The notes under the pieces were generated by a model. It saw only the letters and a program-made list of their open reading frames with translations. It was not told the origin of the DNA and searched no databases. Both the position numbers and the translations under genes were made by a program. From the NCBI GenBank assembly GCA_901457705.2, contig LR699074.1, forward strand, positions 45,755 through 109,754: a stretch of 64,000 bases of DNA, in the 5' to 3' direction. Numbering within the stretch: the stretch's first letter is position 1; each line of letters starts with the position of its first letter. This DNA comes from Beijerinckiaceae bacterium RH AL1 (GTDB lineage Bacteria > Pseudomonadota > Alphaproteobacteria > Rhizobiales > Beijerinckiaceae). Positions 18,500 through 28,185 of the stretch are shown piece after piece.

Positions 18500-19921
18500 A
18501 TGTTGGTTGTGGAGACGGTCGGCCGGATACGGCGGGAGCATCTGGTCAAGGGCAAGTCGATCAAAGAGATCGCCCGCGACCTGAAGATCTCGCGCAACAC
18601 GGTGCGCAAGGTGCTGCGCTCGGGCGAGACCTCGTTTGCTTACGAGCGCGAGGTGCAGCCGCGGCCCAAGCTCGGGCGCTGGAAGACCGATCTCGAGGCG
18701 ATGCTCGCCCGCAACGCGACGAAGGCGGCGCGGGAGCGCCTCACGCTGATCCGGGTCTTCGAGGAGCTGCGGGCGCTCGGCTACGAGGGCGGCTACGATG
18801 CGGTGCGCCGCTATGCCAGGGTCTGGGCAAAGGGGCACGCGGCGGCGAGCGCGGAAGCCTATGTGCCGCTGGCCTTCGCGCCGGGAGAGGCGTTCCAGTT
18901 CGACTGGAGCCACGACATCGTGCTGATCGGTGGCGCGACGACGACCGTGAAGGTGGCGCACGTCCGGCTCTGTCACAGCCGCATGATGTTCGTCCGAGCC
19001 TATCCGCGCGAGAGCCAGGAGATGGTCTTCGACGCGCACGACCGGGCCTTCGCCTTCTTCAAGGGAGCCTGCAGGCGCGGCATCTACGACAACATGAAGA
19101 CGGCGGTCGAGACGATCCTCGTCGGCAAGGACCGCGGCTACAATCGGCGCTTCCTGCAGATGTGTGCGCACCATCTCGTCGAACCCGTCGCCTGCACGCC
19201 GGCGTCGGGCTGGGAGAAGGGGCAAGTCGAGAACCAGGTCGGGCTTGTCCGCGAGCGCTTCTTCACGCCTCGGCTGCGCGTGAAGAGCTACGACGAGCTG
19301 AACGGCATGCTGCTCGACCGGTGCGTTGCCTATGCCAAGGCGCACCCCCATCCCGAGCAGACCGACCGAACGGTGTGGGAGATGTTCGAGGCCGAGCGCC
19401 CGCACCTCGTGCGCCACGCCGGCCGGTTCGACGGCTTCCATGCGCTACCGGCATCGGTCTCGAAGACCTGCCTCGTGCGCTTCGACAACAACAAGTACTC
19501 GGTCAGCGCCAGCGCCGTCGGACGACCCGTCGAGATCCAGGCGTATGCCGACCGCGTGGTGATCCGCCAGGACGGCCGCATCGTCGCCGAGCATAGCCGC
19601 GTCTTCGGCCGCGGCGCGACCATCTGCGATCCCTGGCACTACGTGCCGGTCCTCGCCCGCAAGCCCGGTGCGCTGCGCAACGGCGCCCCGTTCAAGGACT
19701 GGGTGCTGCCGCAGGCGATCGATCGCATTCGCCGCAAGCTCGCCGGCTCCGACGACGGCGACCGGCAGATGGCGAAGATCCTCGCCATGGTGCTCAGCGA
19801 CGGCCTGCAGGCGGTCGAGAGCGCCTGCGCGGAGGCGCTGATCGAGGGCGTCTCGTCTGCCGACGTCATCATCAACATCGTCTCGCGGCAGCGCGACCCG
19901 CGCCGCCGATCACCATCATGA
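18500..19921 (+). CDS. istA: IS21 transposase IstA, copy 1, altered C-terminus
   Basis: 473 residues from ATG 18500. N-terminal helix-turn-helix (GKSIKEIARDLKISRNTVRK), then the DDE integrase core: FDWSHDI carrying the first Asp, the second Asp in RRGIYDNMKTAVE, and the Glu in GWEKGQVENQV. The C-terminal beta domain follows (VRFDNNKYSVSASAVGRPVE). At 19897-19910 the sequence has CCC where the second copy has CCCC, so the last 25 residues are replaced by RRRSPS and a stop. This may impair activity or be a base-call error. It forms the strand-transfer complex with IstB. Confidence 0.9.
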   Translation: MLVVETVGRIRREHLVKGKSIKEIARDLKISRNTVRKVLRSGETSFAYEREVQPRPKLGRWKTDLEAMLARNATKAARERLTLIRVFEELRALGYEGGYDAVRRYARVWAKGHAAASAEAYVPLAFAPGEAFQFDWSHDIVLIGGATTTVKVAHVRLCHSRMMFVRAYPRESQEMVFDAHDRAFAFFKGACRRGIYDNMKTAVETILVGKDRGYNRRFLQMCAHHLVEPVACTPASGWEKGQVENQVGLVRERFFTPRLRVKSYDELNGMLLDRCVAYAKAHPHPEQTDRTVWEMFEAERPHLVRHAGRFDGFHALPASVSKTCLVRFDNNKYSVSASAVGRPVEIQAYADRVVIRQDGRIVAEHSRVFGRGATICDPWHYVPVLARKPGALRNGAPFKDWVLPQAIDRIRRKLAGSDDGDRQMAKILAMVLSDGLQAVESACAEALIEGVSSADVIINIVSRQRDPRRRSPS

Positions 19922-19998
19922 CGCCGGACGCGCTGACCCTCCGCCATGCGCCGATCGCCGATTGTGCCCGCTACGACAGCCTCAGAAGGATCTGACCC

Positions 19999-20739
19999 AT
20001 GGAACGTCTACTGGAACGCACCGACATCCTCGACATGATGGGCTCGCTCAAGCTCTTCGGCATGCGCTCGGCCTTCGACGAGATCGTCACCACCGCCGTC
20101 AAGCGCCAGCACGAGCCCCAGCGCCTCGTCGGCGACCTGCTCAAGGCCGAGATCGACGAGAAGCTGGCCCGATCCATCAAGTACCAGATGACGATTGCCC
20201 GGCTGCCGCTCGCCAAGGACGTCGCCGACTTCGCCTTCGTCGGCACGCCGATCAACGAGGTCCTCGTGCGCGATCTTGCCGGCGGCCACTTCATCGCCGA
20301 GCAGCGCAACTGCGTGCTCGTCGGCGGCACCGGTACCGGCAAGACCCACCTCGCGATAGCGATCGCCCGCAGCTGCATCCGTGCCGGCAAACGCGGCCGC
20401 TTCTTCAACACGCTCGATCTCGTCAACAGGCTCGAGGCCGAGACCCGCGCAGGTCGTCAAGGACGCCTTGCGGACTATCTCACCCGCATGGACTTCGTCA
20501 TCCTCGACGAACTCGGCTACCTTCCCTTTGCGCAGAGCGGCGGCCAGCTGCTGTTCCACCTGATCAGCCGCCTCTACGAGCGCACCTCGGTCATGGTCAC
20601 CACCAACCTCGCCTTCGGCGAATGGCCCAGCGTCTTCGGCGACGCCAAAATGACCACAGCGCTGCTCGATCGCCTCACCCACCACTGCGACATCGTCGAG
20701 ACCGGCAACGAGAGCTGGCGCTTCAAGAACCGAGGCTGA
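19999..20739 (+). CDS. istB: IS21 helper ATPase IstB, copy 1
   Basis: 246 residues, DnaA-like AAA+ protein that activates IstA. Walker [16 protein letters not shown], Walker [14 protein letters not shown], and sensor region [16 protein letters not shown]. The N-terminal helix bundle [20 protein letters not shown] contacts DNA or transposase. Starts 77 bp after the shortened istA frame; in copy 2 istA runs to within a few bases of istB, as is usual. Sequence appears identical to the copy at 27442. Confidence 0.95.
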   Translation: MERLLERTDILDMMGSLKLFGMRSAFDEIVTTAVKRQHEPQRLVGDLLKAEIDEKLARSIKYQMTIARLPLAKDVADFAFVGTPINEVLVRDLAGGHFIAEQRNCVLVGGTGTGKTHLAIAIARSCIRAGKRGRFFNTLDLVNRLEAETRAGRQGRLADYLTRMDFVILDELGYLPFAQSGGQLLFHLISRLYERTSVMVTTNLAFGEWPSVFGDAKMTTALLDRLTHHCDIVETGNESWRFKNRG

Positions 20740-20982
20740 AGGGGGCTTGGGACCGCGCTCGCCCCGGCTCCGCAACCCCGACCAGCTTACGCCGGGGCGA
20801 GCGCTACTGAAGCGCCCGTGCAAGCGGCAACAGAGGGGTCAAAGTTGGACGCCGATCAGGGGTCAACATTGCGAGCCGATTGACATGCAGCTCGAATCTT
20901 CTCAGGCTTTGGGTCGAGGATTGAGTCCGACGACAGTTGCGAGCCCGAAATTTACGCGGGTCTTCGGTTGTCCCGGCACTTT

Positions 20983-21825
20983 TCAGATGCCCTTGCTCAC
21001 GACCGCCGATTGGACAGAACCTTTCGGCGGCTCAAAGAACTTTGTCAGCGTAAAGATCACGGACAGCGTGGTGGCGTACACTAGAACCTGCATTTCGGAC
21101 GGCTGGTCATTGTAACCGAGCAAAGTATGCAGAAGACGACCGAACAGGCTTGTATCGGAGAGGATTGGGGACAAATCCCACATCGTCTTCTCCAGAATTG
21201 TCGCGATGCCCGCCTGCTGAAGAAAGAGGACGCTCTGGGCCGCCAGCCCGGCGGCCAGGAAGGTGATCAACACGGTTGTCACGCGGAAGAGATATTTGGT
21301 TGGGATTGTCACCAAGCCGAGAAACGTCAGGGCGCTCACCGCAATGCCAAGGGCGAGACCGATCACGCTGCCTGCCAAGAGGCCCCACATTGTCGAGCCG
21401 CCGCCGACCGCGAGACCATAGAGGAACAGTACGACCTCCGAGCCTTCCCGCAAAACGGCGACACCAACGACAACGGCCATAGCCGCAAGCGAACGGGAAC
21501 CGTTGGTGACGGACTGTCCCATTCCGCGCATCTCCGCCGCCAACTCCCGGCCATGCCTGGCCATCCAGATGTTGTGCCAGGCCAGCATGCAAACGGCCAG
21601 AGCAAGGACCGCTGCGTTAAACACCTCCTGACCGATGCCAGCCAACGCATTGGCGAGCCCATCCGCGAAGACTGCCAAAAGCGACGCGCCGACGATGCCC
21701 GCGGCGACCCCCGACCCAATCCAACGGCCGCGACGCGGCACTCCCTTCGTGACAGCCAGCACGATACCGACAATGATCCCAGCCTCGATCACTTCACGAA
21801 AGACGATGATCATTGCTCCTAGCAT
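20983..21825 (-). CDS. FTR1-family iron permease
   Basis: 280 residues, about seven membrane helices. The two REXXE iron motifs of the FTR1/EfeU family are visible: IIVFREVIEAG at about 9-14 and VAVLREGSEV near 125. The start ATG lies 12 bp after the cupredoxin gene, so the pair forms a short minus-strand operon. FTR1 permeases import ferric iron after oxidation at the periplasmic face. Here a cupredoxin is the only partner; no EfeB peroxidase or P19 is adjacent, and the multicopper oxidase that could act as ferroxidase is broken. The 97 bp between the stop and IS21 holds nothing recognisable. Confidence 0.88.
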   Translation of the reverse strand: MLGAMIIVFREVIEAGIIVGIVLAVTKGVPRRGRWIGSGVAAGIVGASLLAVFADGLANALAGIGQEVFNAAVLALAVCMLAWHNIWMARHGRELAAEMRGMGQSVTNGSRSLAAMAVVVGVAVLREGSEVVLFLYGLAVGGGSTMWGLLAGSVIGLALGIAVSALTFLGLVTIPTKYLFRVTTVLITFLAAGLAAQSVLFLQQAGIATILEKTMWDLSPILSDTSLFGRLLHTLLGYNDQPSEMQVLVYATTLSVIFTLTKFFEPPKGSVQSAVVSKGI

Positions 21826-21837
21826 TACGATCCACTC

Positions 21838-22173
21838 TCACCGAGCCACCAAAAATCCTTCAGCCGTATCCTCGTGGTAGTCGTCGAAAAACCGGTACCG
21901 ACCCGGCGATAGCGGCCGAATCTGCACTGCAACTCGGGCTTTTCCGGCGACGACCTTCTCGACGCGCAATGTCTTGCTTTCGAACTCGGCCGGGGTCGAA
22001 TCAAGGTTATTGATGACGAGCGAAACCGGCTGGCCCGCTTGCACACTCACCTCAGCTGGCGAAAAGACATGGTTCTTGAGCGAGAGCGTCACCTCCGCCG
22101 CATGCGCCGACGCTGGAAGCAAGAAGCAGCCTGTTGCAATAGCCAACTTCAGAGTGCGGTTCAACAGCGTCAT
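21838..22173 (-). CDS. Periplasmic cupredoxin-like protein paired with FTR1
   Basis: 111 residues with signal peptide MTLLNRTLKLAIATGCFLLP ending AHA. The mature part is one cupredoxin-like beta sandwich: LKNHVFSPAEVSVQAGQPVS, then LVINNLDSTPAEFES, ending GRYRFFDDYHEDTAEGFLVA. This matches the EfeO-type cupredoxin domain that accompanies iron permeases. No Cys ligand is present and the classic type 1 copper set is incomplete, so it may bind Fe or Cu loosely and pass it to the permease. First gene of the minus-strand pair. Confidence 0.82.
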   Translation of the reverse strand: MTLLNRTLKLAIATGCFLLPASAHAAEVTLSLKNHVFSPAEVSVQAGQPVSLVINNLDSTPAEFESKTLRVEKVVAGKARVAVQIRPLSPGRYRFFDDYHEDTAEGFLVAR

Positions 22174-22644
22174 GGCGTTCTTCCTTAGAGTTAAGTGCTC
22201 GATGTGACGTCGCGTCCAAACTCAGCTCGTAAGAAACGGACGCCTTCGAACTCGAATCGTTGTTCGACGACGCTGCAGCGGCAACCGCGCTTCGTAAAAG
22301 ACGGCGGTCGTCTCAAACTCGAGCGTCTGGTCGCCCGGATGGCGACTCCGAAGATGTACCTTCTCAAGTTCATGAAAGTGTCGGCAACGGGCGGAGGGTT
22401 GGTTTCCGTTCCTACTTGTTGACTGAGCCGACCACGCCGAACTCGACCCCTCGAACGCGGCGTCTATGGCGGACGAAAGCATCAACGGCGCCTTACGTCT
22501 CATCAAGCGTAGAAGTCGCACGATTTCGCGCCCAACGGCAGCTTGCTGACACAAGATGTGGACAAAGTTGCGATATAACTGCAGCGACATTCAAGATCCT
22601 ATTTCGCAGTTTTTATTGGTTGTAATCTGAAAACGCAGAATCTC
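22174..22644. other. Intergenic region upstream of the iron genes
   Basis: About 470 bp without a convincing gene. The minus-strand promoter for the cupredoxin-FTR1 pair should be near 22180-22260. The remainder has only arginine-rich, non-protein-like frames. It ends at an IS3 fragment. Confidence 0.4.
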
Positions 22645-22888
22645 CATGTTCGTCGAGCGATGCTGACCGAGAACCCGGCAGGCGAAGCGCTCCGACACGC
22701 CGTGCTTGGCGACGACCTGATCGATGCAGACACGACGACGGGCTGGGCTCAGAAGTTTCCCGAGGCGGCTTCCTTCAGAATCAGCTTCTCCAGCGTCAGG
22801 TCCGATACGGCGCGTCGCAGCCGCGTATTCTCGGCCTCGAGATCCTTCAGCCGTTTGACCTGGTCGCCCTTCAGGAGGACCACTTCTC
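22645..22888 (-). mobile_element. IS3-family internal fragment (orfA end and orfB start)
   Basis: Reading down from 22888 gives KGDQVKRLKDLEAENTRLRR, then VSDLTLEKLILKEAASGNF and stop. This is the C-terminal leucine-zipper region of an IS3-group OrfA. The next frame gives LSPARRRVCIDQVVAKHGVS and ERFACRVLGQHRST, the beginning of OrfB. Both element ends and the DDE core are missing. The fragment abuts a truncated permease on the plus strand and probably marks the deletion that removed the permease 5' end. Confidence 0.8.
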
Positions 22889-22889
22889 A

Positions 22890-23455
22890 GGGGGCAGGCC
22901 AATCGGCGGGACTATTTCGGCCTTCGTTCCGACAGAGTTTTGGAAGACGACCTTCCTTCAAGACCGTTCGCCGTGGATTGCCGTGCCGGTCGACGCGCTG
23001 CTGGGTCCCCTCATCGTGATCGTGACCTTCGTCTGCTCGCTCGGCAATATTCCGCTTGCCTCGATCCTCTCTGGGCCAGCGGCGCCAGCTTCGGCGGGGT
23101 GCTGGCGTTCATCTATGCTGATCTGATCGTGCTGCCACTGCTGGAACCCATCGGCGCTACTTCGGCTGGCGCATGGCCGCTGGCGGTCTTTTTCGCGTCG
23201 ATGGTGATTGCCGGCATTATCGTCGACGCCGCATTTCTCGCAATGGGCTTGGTACCGCCGGCTGCGAGCGGGGTGAAAGAGCGCATCACCCACTTCAGCT
23301 TCGACTACACGTTCTGGCTGAACCTTGCCTTTGGGGTCCTGGCGCTTTGGTTCTTCTGGGTTAATCGTAAGCACCCGATGGACCACACGCACCATTGTTG
23401 CGGTCATGAAGGACACGTGGATCATGGTCACGGGGATCACGCGCAAGGAGCCTGA
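22890..23455 (+). pseudogene. ArsP/DUF318-type permease, 5' truncated and frameshifted
   Basis: From about 22899 the plus strand reads GGTISAFVPTEFWKTTFLQD, then VDALLGPLIVIVTFVCSLGN and IPLASIL. Near 23072 it moves to the frame GASFGGVLAFIYADLIVLPL, followed by two further helices and a His-rich tail (HPMDHTHHCCGHEGHVDHGH). The serine/glycine-rich GN-P-A and FGGV-AFI-ADLI segments mark the two-repeat permease family that includes ArsP and SO_0444-type metal exporters. The start is replaced by the IS3 fragment. One missing base explains the shift. A functional ancestor would export a metal or organoarsenical; substrate unknown. Confidence 0.7.
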
Positions 23456-23460
23456 CCGGT

Positions 23461-23742
23461 ATGAGTCCACCGGCTTTGCCCGACAAAGGGATCGAGGCGA
23501 TGGACAAACGCCTTGGCGGTCTCATGGTGCGCGCTCAAGCCGGCGACAAGCAAAGCTATGCCGTGCTTCTACGCGAGTGCGAATCCATCATCCGATCAGT
23601 TGCGCGCGCCTCCGGTGACGATGCGCTGTGTGAGACTGTCGTCGAGTTGTCCTTGCGCACGCTGCACAACGCTCGCCAGGCCTACGATCCGCGACGATCC
23701 TTCGTGGCTTGGCTGACCGCGATCACCAGGCACTGCGCCTAG
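23461..23742 (+). pseudogene. ECF sigma factor, region 2 only
   Basis: 93 residues. After a short leader the sequence LGGLMVRAQAGDKQSYAVLL to YDPRRSFVAWLTAITRHCA matches sigma region 2 of ECF factors (compare YDASQPLSGWVYAIARYK in the intact factor at 33253). It stops at TAG 23740-23742 before the linker and region 4, so it cannot recognise a -35 element. The start is five bases after the permease stop, the same tail position that the intact factor has behind cusA. Probably a remnant of an older sigma/anti-sigma pair. Confidence 0.65.
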
Positions 23743-23745
23743 GAG

Positions 23746-23778
23746 GTTGGGTGATGTAACTTCTTGGAGACACCCAAC
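23746..23778. repeat. Imperfectly placed hairpin after sigma remnant
   Basis: GTTGGGTG (23746-23753) and CACCCAAC (23771-23778) are perfect 8-bp inverted arms with a 17-nt loop. No T-run follows. It may be a weak terminator or the scar of the deletion that removed region 4 of the sigma gene. Confidence 0.4.
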
Positions 23779-23867
23779 GAAAATGACAAGGCTACTCAAA
23801 ACGCAGCGTTCAGGAGACCTGGGGCCGTCCAGTTTTCAGGCGCTTGCATCTGTGCGAAAAGGGCGTC

Positions 23868-24206
23868 GTGAAGCTGTATTCCATCATCCGTCACGTTTTG
23901 GCAGCGTGCTTGATCGCCGGGCTGTTCCTTGCGCCGTTGACCGCGGCCCGATCGGCGCAGGCGAGCACCTCCGCGATGATGATGGACGGTATGGACTGCT
24001 GCCCGAAGGTGCCGGCGCACACCAACTGTCCGAAATGCCCGCTGATGGCGTTGTGCATGTCGGACTATGCCGTCGAGAAAGACGCTCATACTGTCGGCGT
24101 CAAATTGACGGCGGCGGTGGTCCGCAACCTGCTGCCAGCAAGCGAGCCGATGCCGACTGGTCTCGGTTCCGCGCCTCCCTCACGTCCTCCTCGAGTCCAG
24201 GCCTAG
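23868..24206 (+). CDS. Exported Met/Cys-rich small protein
   Basis: 112 residues from a GTG preceded by AAAAGGG; an ATG at 23844 in frame is the alternative. Signal peptide VKLYSIIRHVLAACLIAGLF ending ARSA. The mature N-terminus has MMMDGMDCCPKVPAHTNCPK followed by CPLMALC: six cysteines and five methionines, a clear soft-metal binding pattern. The rest is low complexity. I do not recognise a named family. It lies first in the Cu/Ag efflux gene series, 93 bp before the FixH-like gene, and probably works as a periplasmic copper-binding protein. Confidence 0.65.
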   Translation: MKLYSIIRHVLAACLIAGLFLAPLTAARSAQASTSAMMMDGMDCCPKVPAHTNCPKCPLMALCMSDYAVEKDAHTVGVKLTAAVVRNLLPASEPMPTGLGSAPPSRPPRVQA

Positions 24207-24299
24207 GCGACATTCGCCTGTCGTCACCCGTCTGACAGACGGGCACGGCATCGGCACCGCTTGACGCGGTTCCCGCCACGCTTCCGAGGATTTTGAGTC

Positions 24300-24707
24300 A
24301 TGAACCCGTATCAGCACACGCGCGTCGCGTTGGTCGCGCTGGCCGGCCTTGCTTTGGTCGGCTCGACCGCGCTCGCCTCCGCCGACATCGCGACCTATCA
24401 GTTCCAACTCGTCGACAAGGACGCGAAAGTCGGGCCCGACAGCATCATCACGGTCAGGCTCGTCGACACGAAGACGGGCCGGCGGGTGCCGGACGCCGTC
24501 GTCTTCGCGATACGGCTCGATATGGCGCCCGACGGGATGCAGGACATGGCGACCAAGATCGTCGCCATTCCGAGTCCTGAGCCTGGCCTTTATCGCTTCA
24601 AGGCGAAGGTGAGCATGGCAGGCGGTTGGCGCCTCTCGCTCGCGGCCAAGGTCCAGGGCGAAGAAGGTTCAGTCGACAACAAGCTCGTCATCAAGGCCGA
24701 CGAGTGA
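24300..24707 (+). CDS. FixH/YtkA-like periplasmic domain protein
   Basis: 135 residues. Signal peptide MNPYQHTRVALVALAGLALV ending LASA, then one Ig-like beta domain: DSIITVRLVDTKTGRRVPDA, followed by MAPDGMQDM and ending LSLAAKVQGEEG. This is the YtkA/FixH-type fold that often sits before cusCBA operons. The Met-rich loop MAPDGMQDM could hold Cu(I). It overlaps the next gene (TGATG), so the two are coupled. Its role in metal efflux is inferred from context. Confidence 0.75.
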   Translation: MNPYQHTRVALVALAGLALVGSTALASADIATYQFQLVDKDAKVGPDSIITVRLVDTKTGRRVPDAVVFAIRLDMAPDGMQDMATKIVAIPSPEPGLYRFKAKVSMAGGWRLSLAAKVQGEEGSVDNKLVIKADE

Positions 24708-25999
24708 TGGACTCCGTACGTCCCAACCTCGACTCCGCCGTACGACCCTCGCGTCACCGGTCTCTCAGCATCGGGCTCACACTGTTGTTCGCCTTGGCGG
24801 CCCACGAAGCCGCCCGCGCCCAGTCGGCCGCCGCTGCCCTGGGCTCGAACGTCAAAGGATTGCTTTCAGCGGGTCGCCGCCTCAGCCCGGGACTGCGGGC
24901 CGCCGCACTCGATACGGAGGCCGCAGCCGCCAAGGCCGGGGGTGCCGACGCCTTCGACGATCCGACGATTGCCGACAGCTACACCTTCTACCGGGACCCC
25001 GGCGTCTTCAGCGCGCATACCGTGATGGTGACCCAGGCCTTTCCGCTCTGGGGCAAACGTGCTCTGCGCCGCGATGCCGCCCTGGCGGACGTCGATGCCA
25101 GCCGTGGCCGCGAACAGGCGGCGCGTGACTCGCTCGATGAGAAGATCAAGGTCGCCTATGCGCAATACTATCTCAGCGCGCGGGACATTGCGGTCAACAA
25201 GGAGATCGAGCAACTGGCGCAACGCATCCATGCGGCGGCGTCCGCGCTCTATAGCCAAAATGGTGGCGACCAGGTTGGCGTAATCCAGGCGGAAGGCGAG
25301 GAGACGAGCGCAAAGATTGAAGCCGCACGCCTTCAGGGCGAACATAACGCGGCTCGGGCCCGGCTCAATGTTCTTGTTGGCCGCCCGGCCGATGCGTCTC
25401 TGGCGGAGCCACTGCGGGCCAAACCCGTCCCGGCGATCCCACCATCCCTCGGGACGCTGATCGAACGCGCCCGGGCGAAAAACCCCATCCTCTTCGCAAG
25501 CAACGCGGCGATCGACGCAGCTCGAACGCGACGCGCGCTGGCCGACAAAGCGTTTTACCCGGACGTCACAATCGGCGCCGGACCGGTGATCCAGACCAAC
25601 AACCGACCGGTCGGTTTTTCAGCGACGGTCGGCCTCAACATCCCGCTGCCTTGGGGGCGCGAGGGCGCCGGTCAACACGAGGCTGTCGCACAGCTCGGCG
25701 CGACGCAGCAACGTTACGACGAGGCTCGGCTGGAAATCGAGGGTGCCCTTGGCGAAACGCTCGCCAAGCTTCGAGCCGTCCGCGTCACCGAAAGGCTTCT
25801 GCGCAAAGAGGCGATGCCACAGGCGCGCGCTTCTTTCGAGAGCGTCTTGGCCAATTATGGCCAGGGCAAAGGCGATCTGACGGTGCCCATTGCCGCGGAA
25901 CGCCAGATTCGCGACGTCGAACTTCGGCTCCTTCAGGCCCAACTCGACGAACAGGTCGACCTTGCCGCGATTGAGCGCCTGATCGGAGGCGACCTATGA
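24707..25999 (+). CDS. cusC: Cu/Ag efflux outer-membrane factor
   Basis: 430 residues; ATG overlaps the preceding stop. Signal region RSLSIGLTLLFALAAHEAAR followed by AQS; no lipobox cysteine, so this is a soluble-leader TolC-type protein rather than a lipoprotein. Two OEP repeats: VTQAFPLWGKRALRRDAALA belongs to the first, and GLNIPLPWGREGAGQHEAVA to the second, both with the P-W-G motif seen in Cus/CzcC-type factors. It completes a trans-envelope duct with the adaptor and pump encoded downstream; its stop overlaps the cusB start. Confidence 0.85.
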   Translation: MDSVRPNLDSAVRPSRHRSLSIGLTLLFALAAHEAARAQSAAAALGSNVKGLLSAGRRLSPGLRAAALDTEAAAAKAGGADAFDDPTIADSYTFYRDPGVFSAHTVMVTQAFPLWGKRALRRDAALADVDASRGREQAARDSLDEKIKVAYAQYYLSARDIAVNKEIEQLAQRIHAAASALYSQNGGDQVGVIQAEGEETSAKIEAARLQGEHNAARARLNVLVGRPADASLAEPLRAKPVPAIPPSLGTLIERARAKNPILFASNAAIDAARTRRALADKAFYPDVTIGAGPVIQTNNRPVGFSATVGLNIPLPWGREGAGQHEAVAQLGATQQRYDEARLEIEGALGETLAKLRAVRVTERLLRKEAMPQARASFESVLANYGQGKGDLTVPIAAERQIRDVELRLLQAQLDEQVDLAAIERLIGGDL

Positions 26000-27295
26000 G
26001 CCGCCTGTCAACGATCGCTTTTGGCGCTTTGATGGGAAGCGCGGGATTCTGGCTTGGGACCCATCCGAACCTGATCACGCCCTACATCGCGGAGGCCAAG
26101 GCCCTTCTGACCCAGGGAAAGCCGATGGTGGCCGCCATGAAGAGCGCCCCAGTGCTCTCTGGCGTCACAGCCTACTATCGGGATCCGGACGGCAAGCCCG
26201 TCTATTCGCCGACGCCGAAAAAGACGGCGGATGGTCGTGACTTCGTCGCGGTGGATGCCGCCTCGGACGTCCGGTTCGATGGTGCCGGCACCGTGTTGGA
26301 GCCGGATGACGACGAGCCCGAGTCGGACGGTGAGAAAGCGCCCAAGATCAAGTTCTACCGCAACCCGATGGGTCTTCCCGACATCTCGATGGTGCCGAAA
26401 AAGGACAATATGGGGATGGCCTACCTGCCTGTTTACGAGGGCGGCGGCTCCAACGGGAAGAAGCAACCCCACGAGCTCAAGTATTACCGCAACCCAATGG
26501 GCCTTCCCGACACCTCGCCGGTGCCGAAGAAGGACAACATGGGCATGGACTACCTTCCCGTCTACGAAGGCGGCGACGACGGTGACGACGGCAAGACGAT
26601 TAACGTGGCGCCCGGCAAGCTGCAGAGCACGGGCGTGCGGTCCGAGCCTGCGGCGTTGCGTCGGATCGCGCAGACCGTACGCGTTCCGGGAACGGTGCAG
26701 CTCGACGAGAGGCGCATCGCGGTCGTGGCCACCCGTTCCGATGCCTACGTAGACAAGGTCGCCAATGTGACGACCGGCGACCGCGTGAAGAAGGGCGAGC
26801 CGCTGCTGACGCTCTATTCGCCCGAGATCAACTCCGCGGCCGCACAGCTCATCTCCAATCCCGGCTTCGAGGGTTCACGGCGCCGTCTCGAGAACCTCAA
26901 CGTGCCGGCCGCGACGATGGCGGAGATGGAACGGACCCGGAAGGTGCCGCTGTCGATCGTATGGTCTGCGCCGCGCGACGGTATCGTCCTCGAACGCGGC
27001 GCGGTCGACGGGATGAAAGCCGCGGCCGGCGCGGTGTTATTCCGGATCGGCGACATCTCGACGATGTGGGTGCTGGCCGACGTGCCGGAGCACGACATCG
27101 GCTTCGTAAGGGTGGGTGAGCCCGTCACCGTGCACGTCCGCTCGCAACCGAACCGGACTTATACCGGCCACGTCGATCTCATCTACCCCCAGGTCAACAA
27201 CGCCACGCGCAGCACGCGCGTTCGCATCCAGATCCCCAATCCAGACGGCTCCCTCCTCGCCGACATGTACGCTGACATCGCCATTGCGACGGAAC
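25996..27295 (+). pseudogene. cusB: Cu/Ag adaptor CusB, 5' part, cut by IS21 copy 2
   Basis: 433 codons before the insertion. The N-terminus has a membrane anchor (STIAFGALMGSAGFWLG), then three tandem copies of a 25-30-residue module: YYRDPDGKPVYSPTPKK, FYRNPMGLPDISMVPKKDNM, and YYRNPMGLPDTSPVPKKDNM, each ending near a MGM-Y-PVY. These are Cys-less variants of the heavy-metal-binding module seen in Cu adaptors, with Met as the likely ligand. The adaptor core follows (GTVQLDERRIAVVATRSDAY, then YSPEINSAAAQLI). IS21 enters after IAT. The 3' part resumes at 29795. As it stands the tripartite pump lacks a complete adaptor. Confidence 0.9.
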
Positions 27296-27441
27296 TGTCA
27301 ATCGGCTCGCAATGTTGACCCCTGATCGGCGTCCAACTTTGACCCCTCTGTTGCCGCTTGCACGGGCGCTTCAGTAGCGCTCGCCCCGGCGTAAGCTGGT
27401 CGGGGTTGCGGAGCCGGGGCGAGCGCGGTCCCAAGCCCCCT

Positions 27442-28182
27442 TCAGCCTCGGTTCTTGAAGCGCCAGCTCTCGTTGCCGGTCTCGACGATGTCGCAGTGGT
27501 GGGTGAGGCGATCGAGCAGCGCTGTGGTCATTTTGGCGTCGCCGAAGACGCTGGGCCATTCGCCGAAGGCGAGGTTGGTGGTGACCATGACCGAGGTGCG
27601 CTCGTAGAGGCGGCTGATCAGGTGGAACAGCAGCTGGCCGCCGCTCTGCGCAAAGGGAAGGTAGCCGAGTTCGTCGAGGATGACGAAGTCCATGCGGGTG
27701 AGATAGTCCGCAAGGCGTCCTTGACGACCTGCGCGGGTCTCGGCCTCGAGCCTGTTGACGAGATCGAGCGTGTTGAAGAAGCGGCCGCGTTTGCCGGCAC
27801 GGATGCAGCTGCGGGCGATCGCTATCGCGAGGTGGGTCTTGCCGGTACCGGTGCCGCCGACGAGCACGCAGTTGCGCTGCTCGGCGATGAAGTGGCCGCC
27901 GGCAAGATCGCGCACGAGGACCTCGTTGATCGGCGTGCCGACGAAGGCGAAGTCGGCGACGTCCTTGGCGAGCGGCAGCCGGGCAATCGTCATCTGGTAC
28001 TTGATGGATCGGGCCAGCTTCTCGTCGATCTCGGCCTTGAGCAGGTCGCCGACGAGGCGCTGGGGCTCGTGCTGGCGCTTGACGGCGGTGGTGACGATCT
28101 CGTCGAAGGCCGAGCGCATGCCGAAGAGCTTGAGCGAGCCCATCATGTCGAGGATGTCGGTGCGTTCCAGTAGACGTTCCAT
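27442..28182 (-). CDS. istB: IS21 helper ATPase IstB, copy 2
   Basis: 246 residues and, as far as can be read, identical to the copy at 19999: Walker [10 protein letters not shown], Walker [12 protein letters not shown]. It lies directly behind istA of the same copy (start three bases before the istA stop region at 28186). It loads IstA on target DNA and provides target immunity in characterised relatives. Confidence 0.95.
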   Translation of the reverse strand: MERLLERTDILDMMGSLKLFGMRSAFDEIVTTAVKRQHEPQRLVGDLLKAEIDEKLARSIKYQMTIARLPLAKDVADFAFVGTPINEVLVRDLAGGHFIAEQRNCVLVGGTGTGKTHLAIAIARSCIRAGKRGRFFNTLDLVNRLEAETRAGRQGRLADYLTRMDFVILDELGYLPFAQSGGQLLFHLISRLYERTSVMVTTNLAFGEWPSVFGDAKMTTALLDRLTHHCDIVETGNESWRFKNRG

Positions 28183-28185
28183 GGG

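Larger units (their letters stand above)
18388..20885 (+). mobile_element. IS21-family insertion sequence, copy 1
   Basis: 2498-bp element bounded by TGTGTTTCGGCC and CCGATTGACA (TGT...ACA ends). Each end carries two copies of a CTGACCCC or TTGACCCC-type repeat, as IS21 elements do: CAAAACTGACCCC twice on the left, GGGGTCAA twice on the right. It holds istA and istB. The flanks CACAT (left) and TGCAG (right) do not match, so there is no target duplication. That fits deletion or recombination beside this copy. It is near identical to the inverted copy at 27296. Confidence 0.92.

Noticed and set aside
18449-19441. 330-codon frame opposite istA (also at 28741)
   Set aside because: Antisense to transposase; present in both IS copies only because the copies are identical.
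18383-20890. Target-site duplication for IS21 copy 1
   Set aside because: Flanks CACAT and TGCAG differ, so a simple insertion is not supported.
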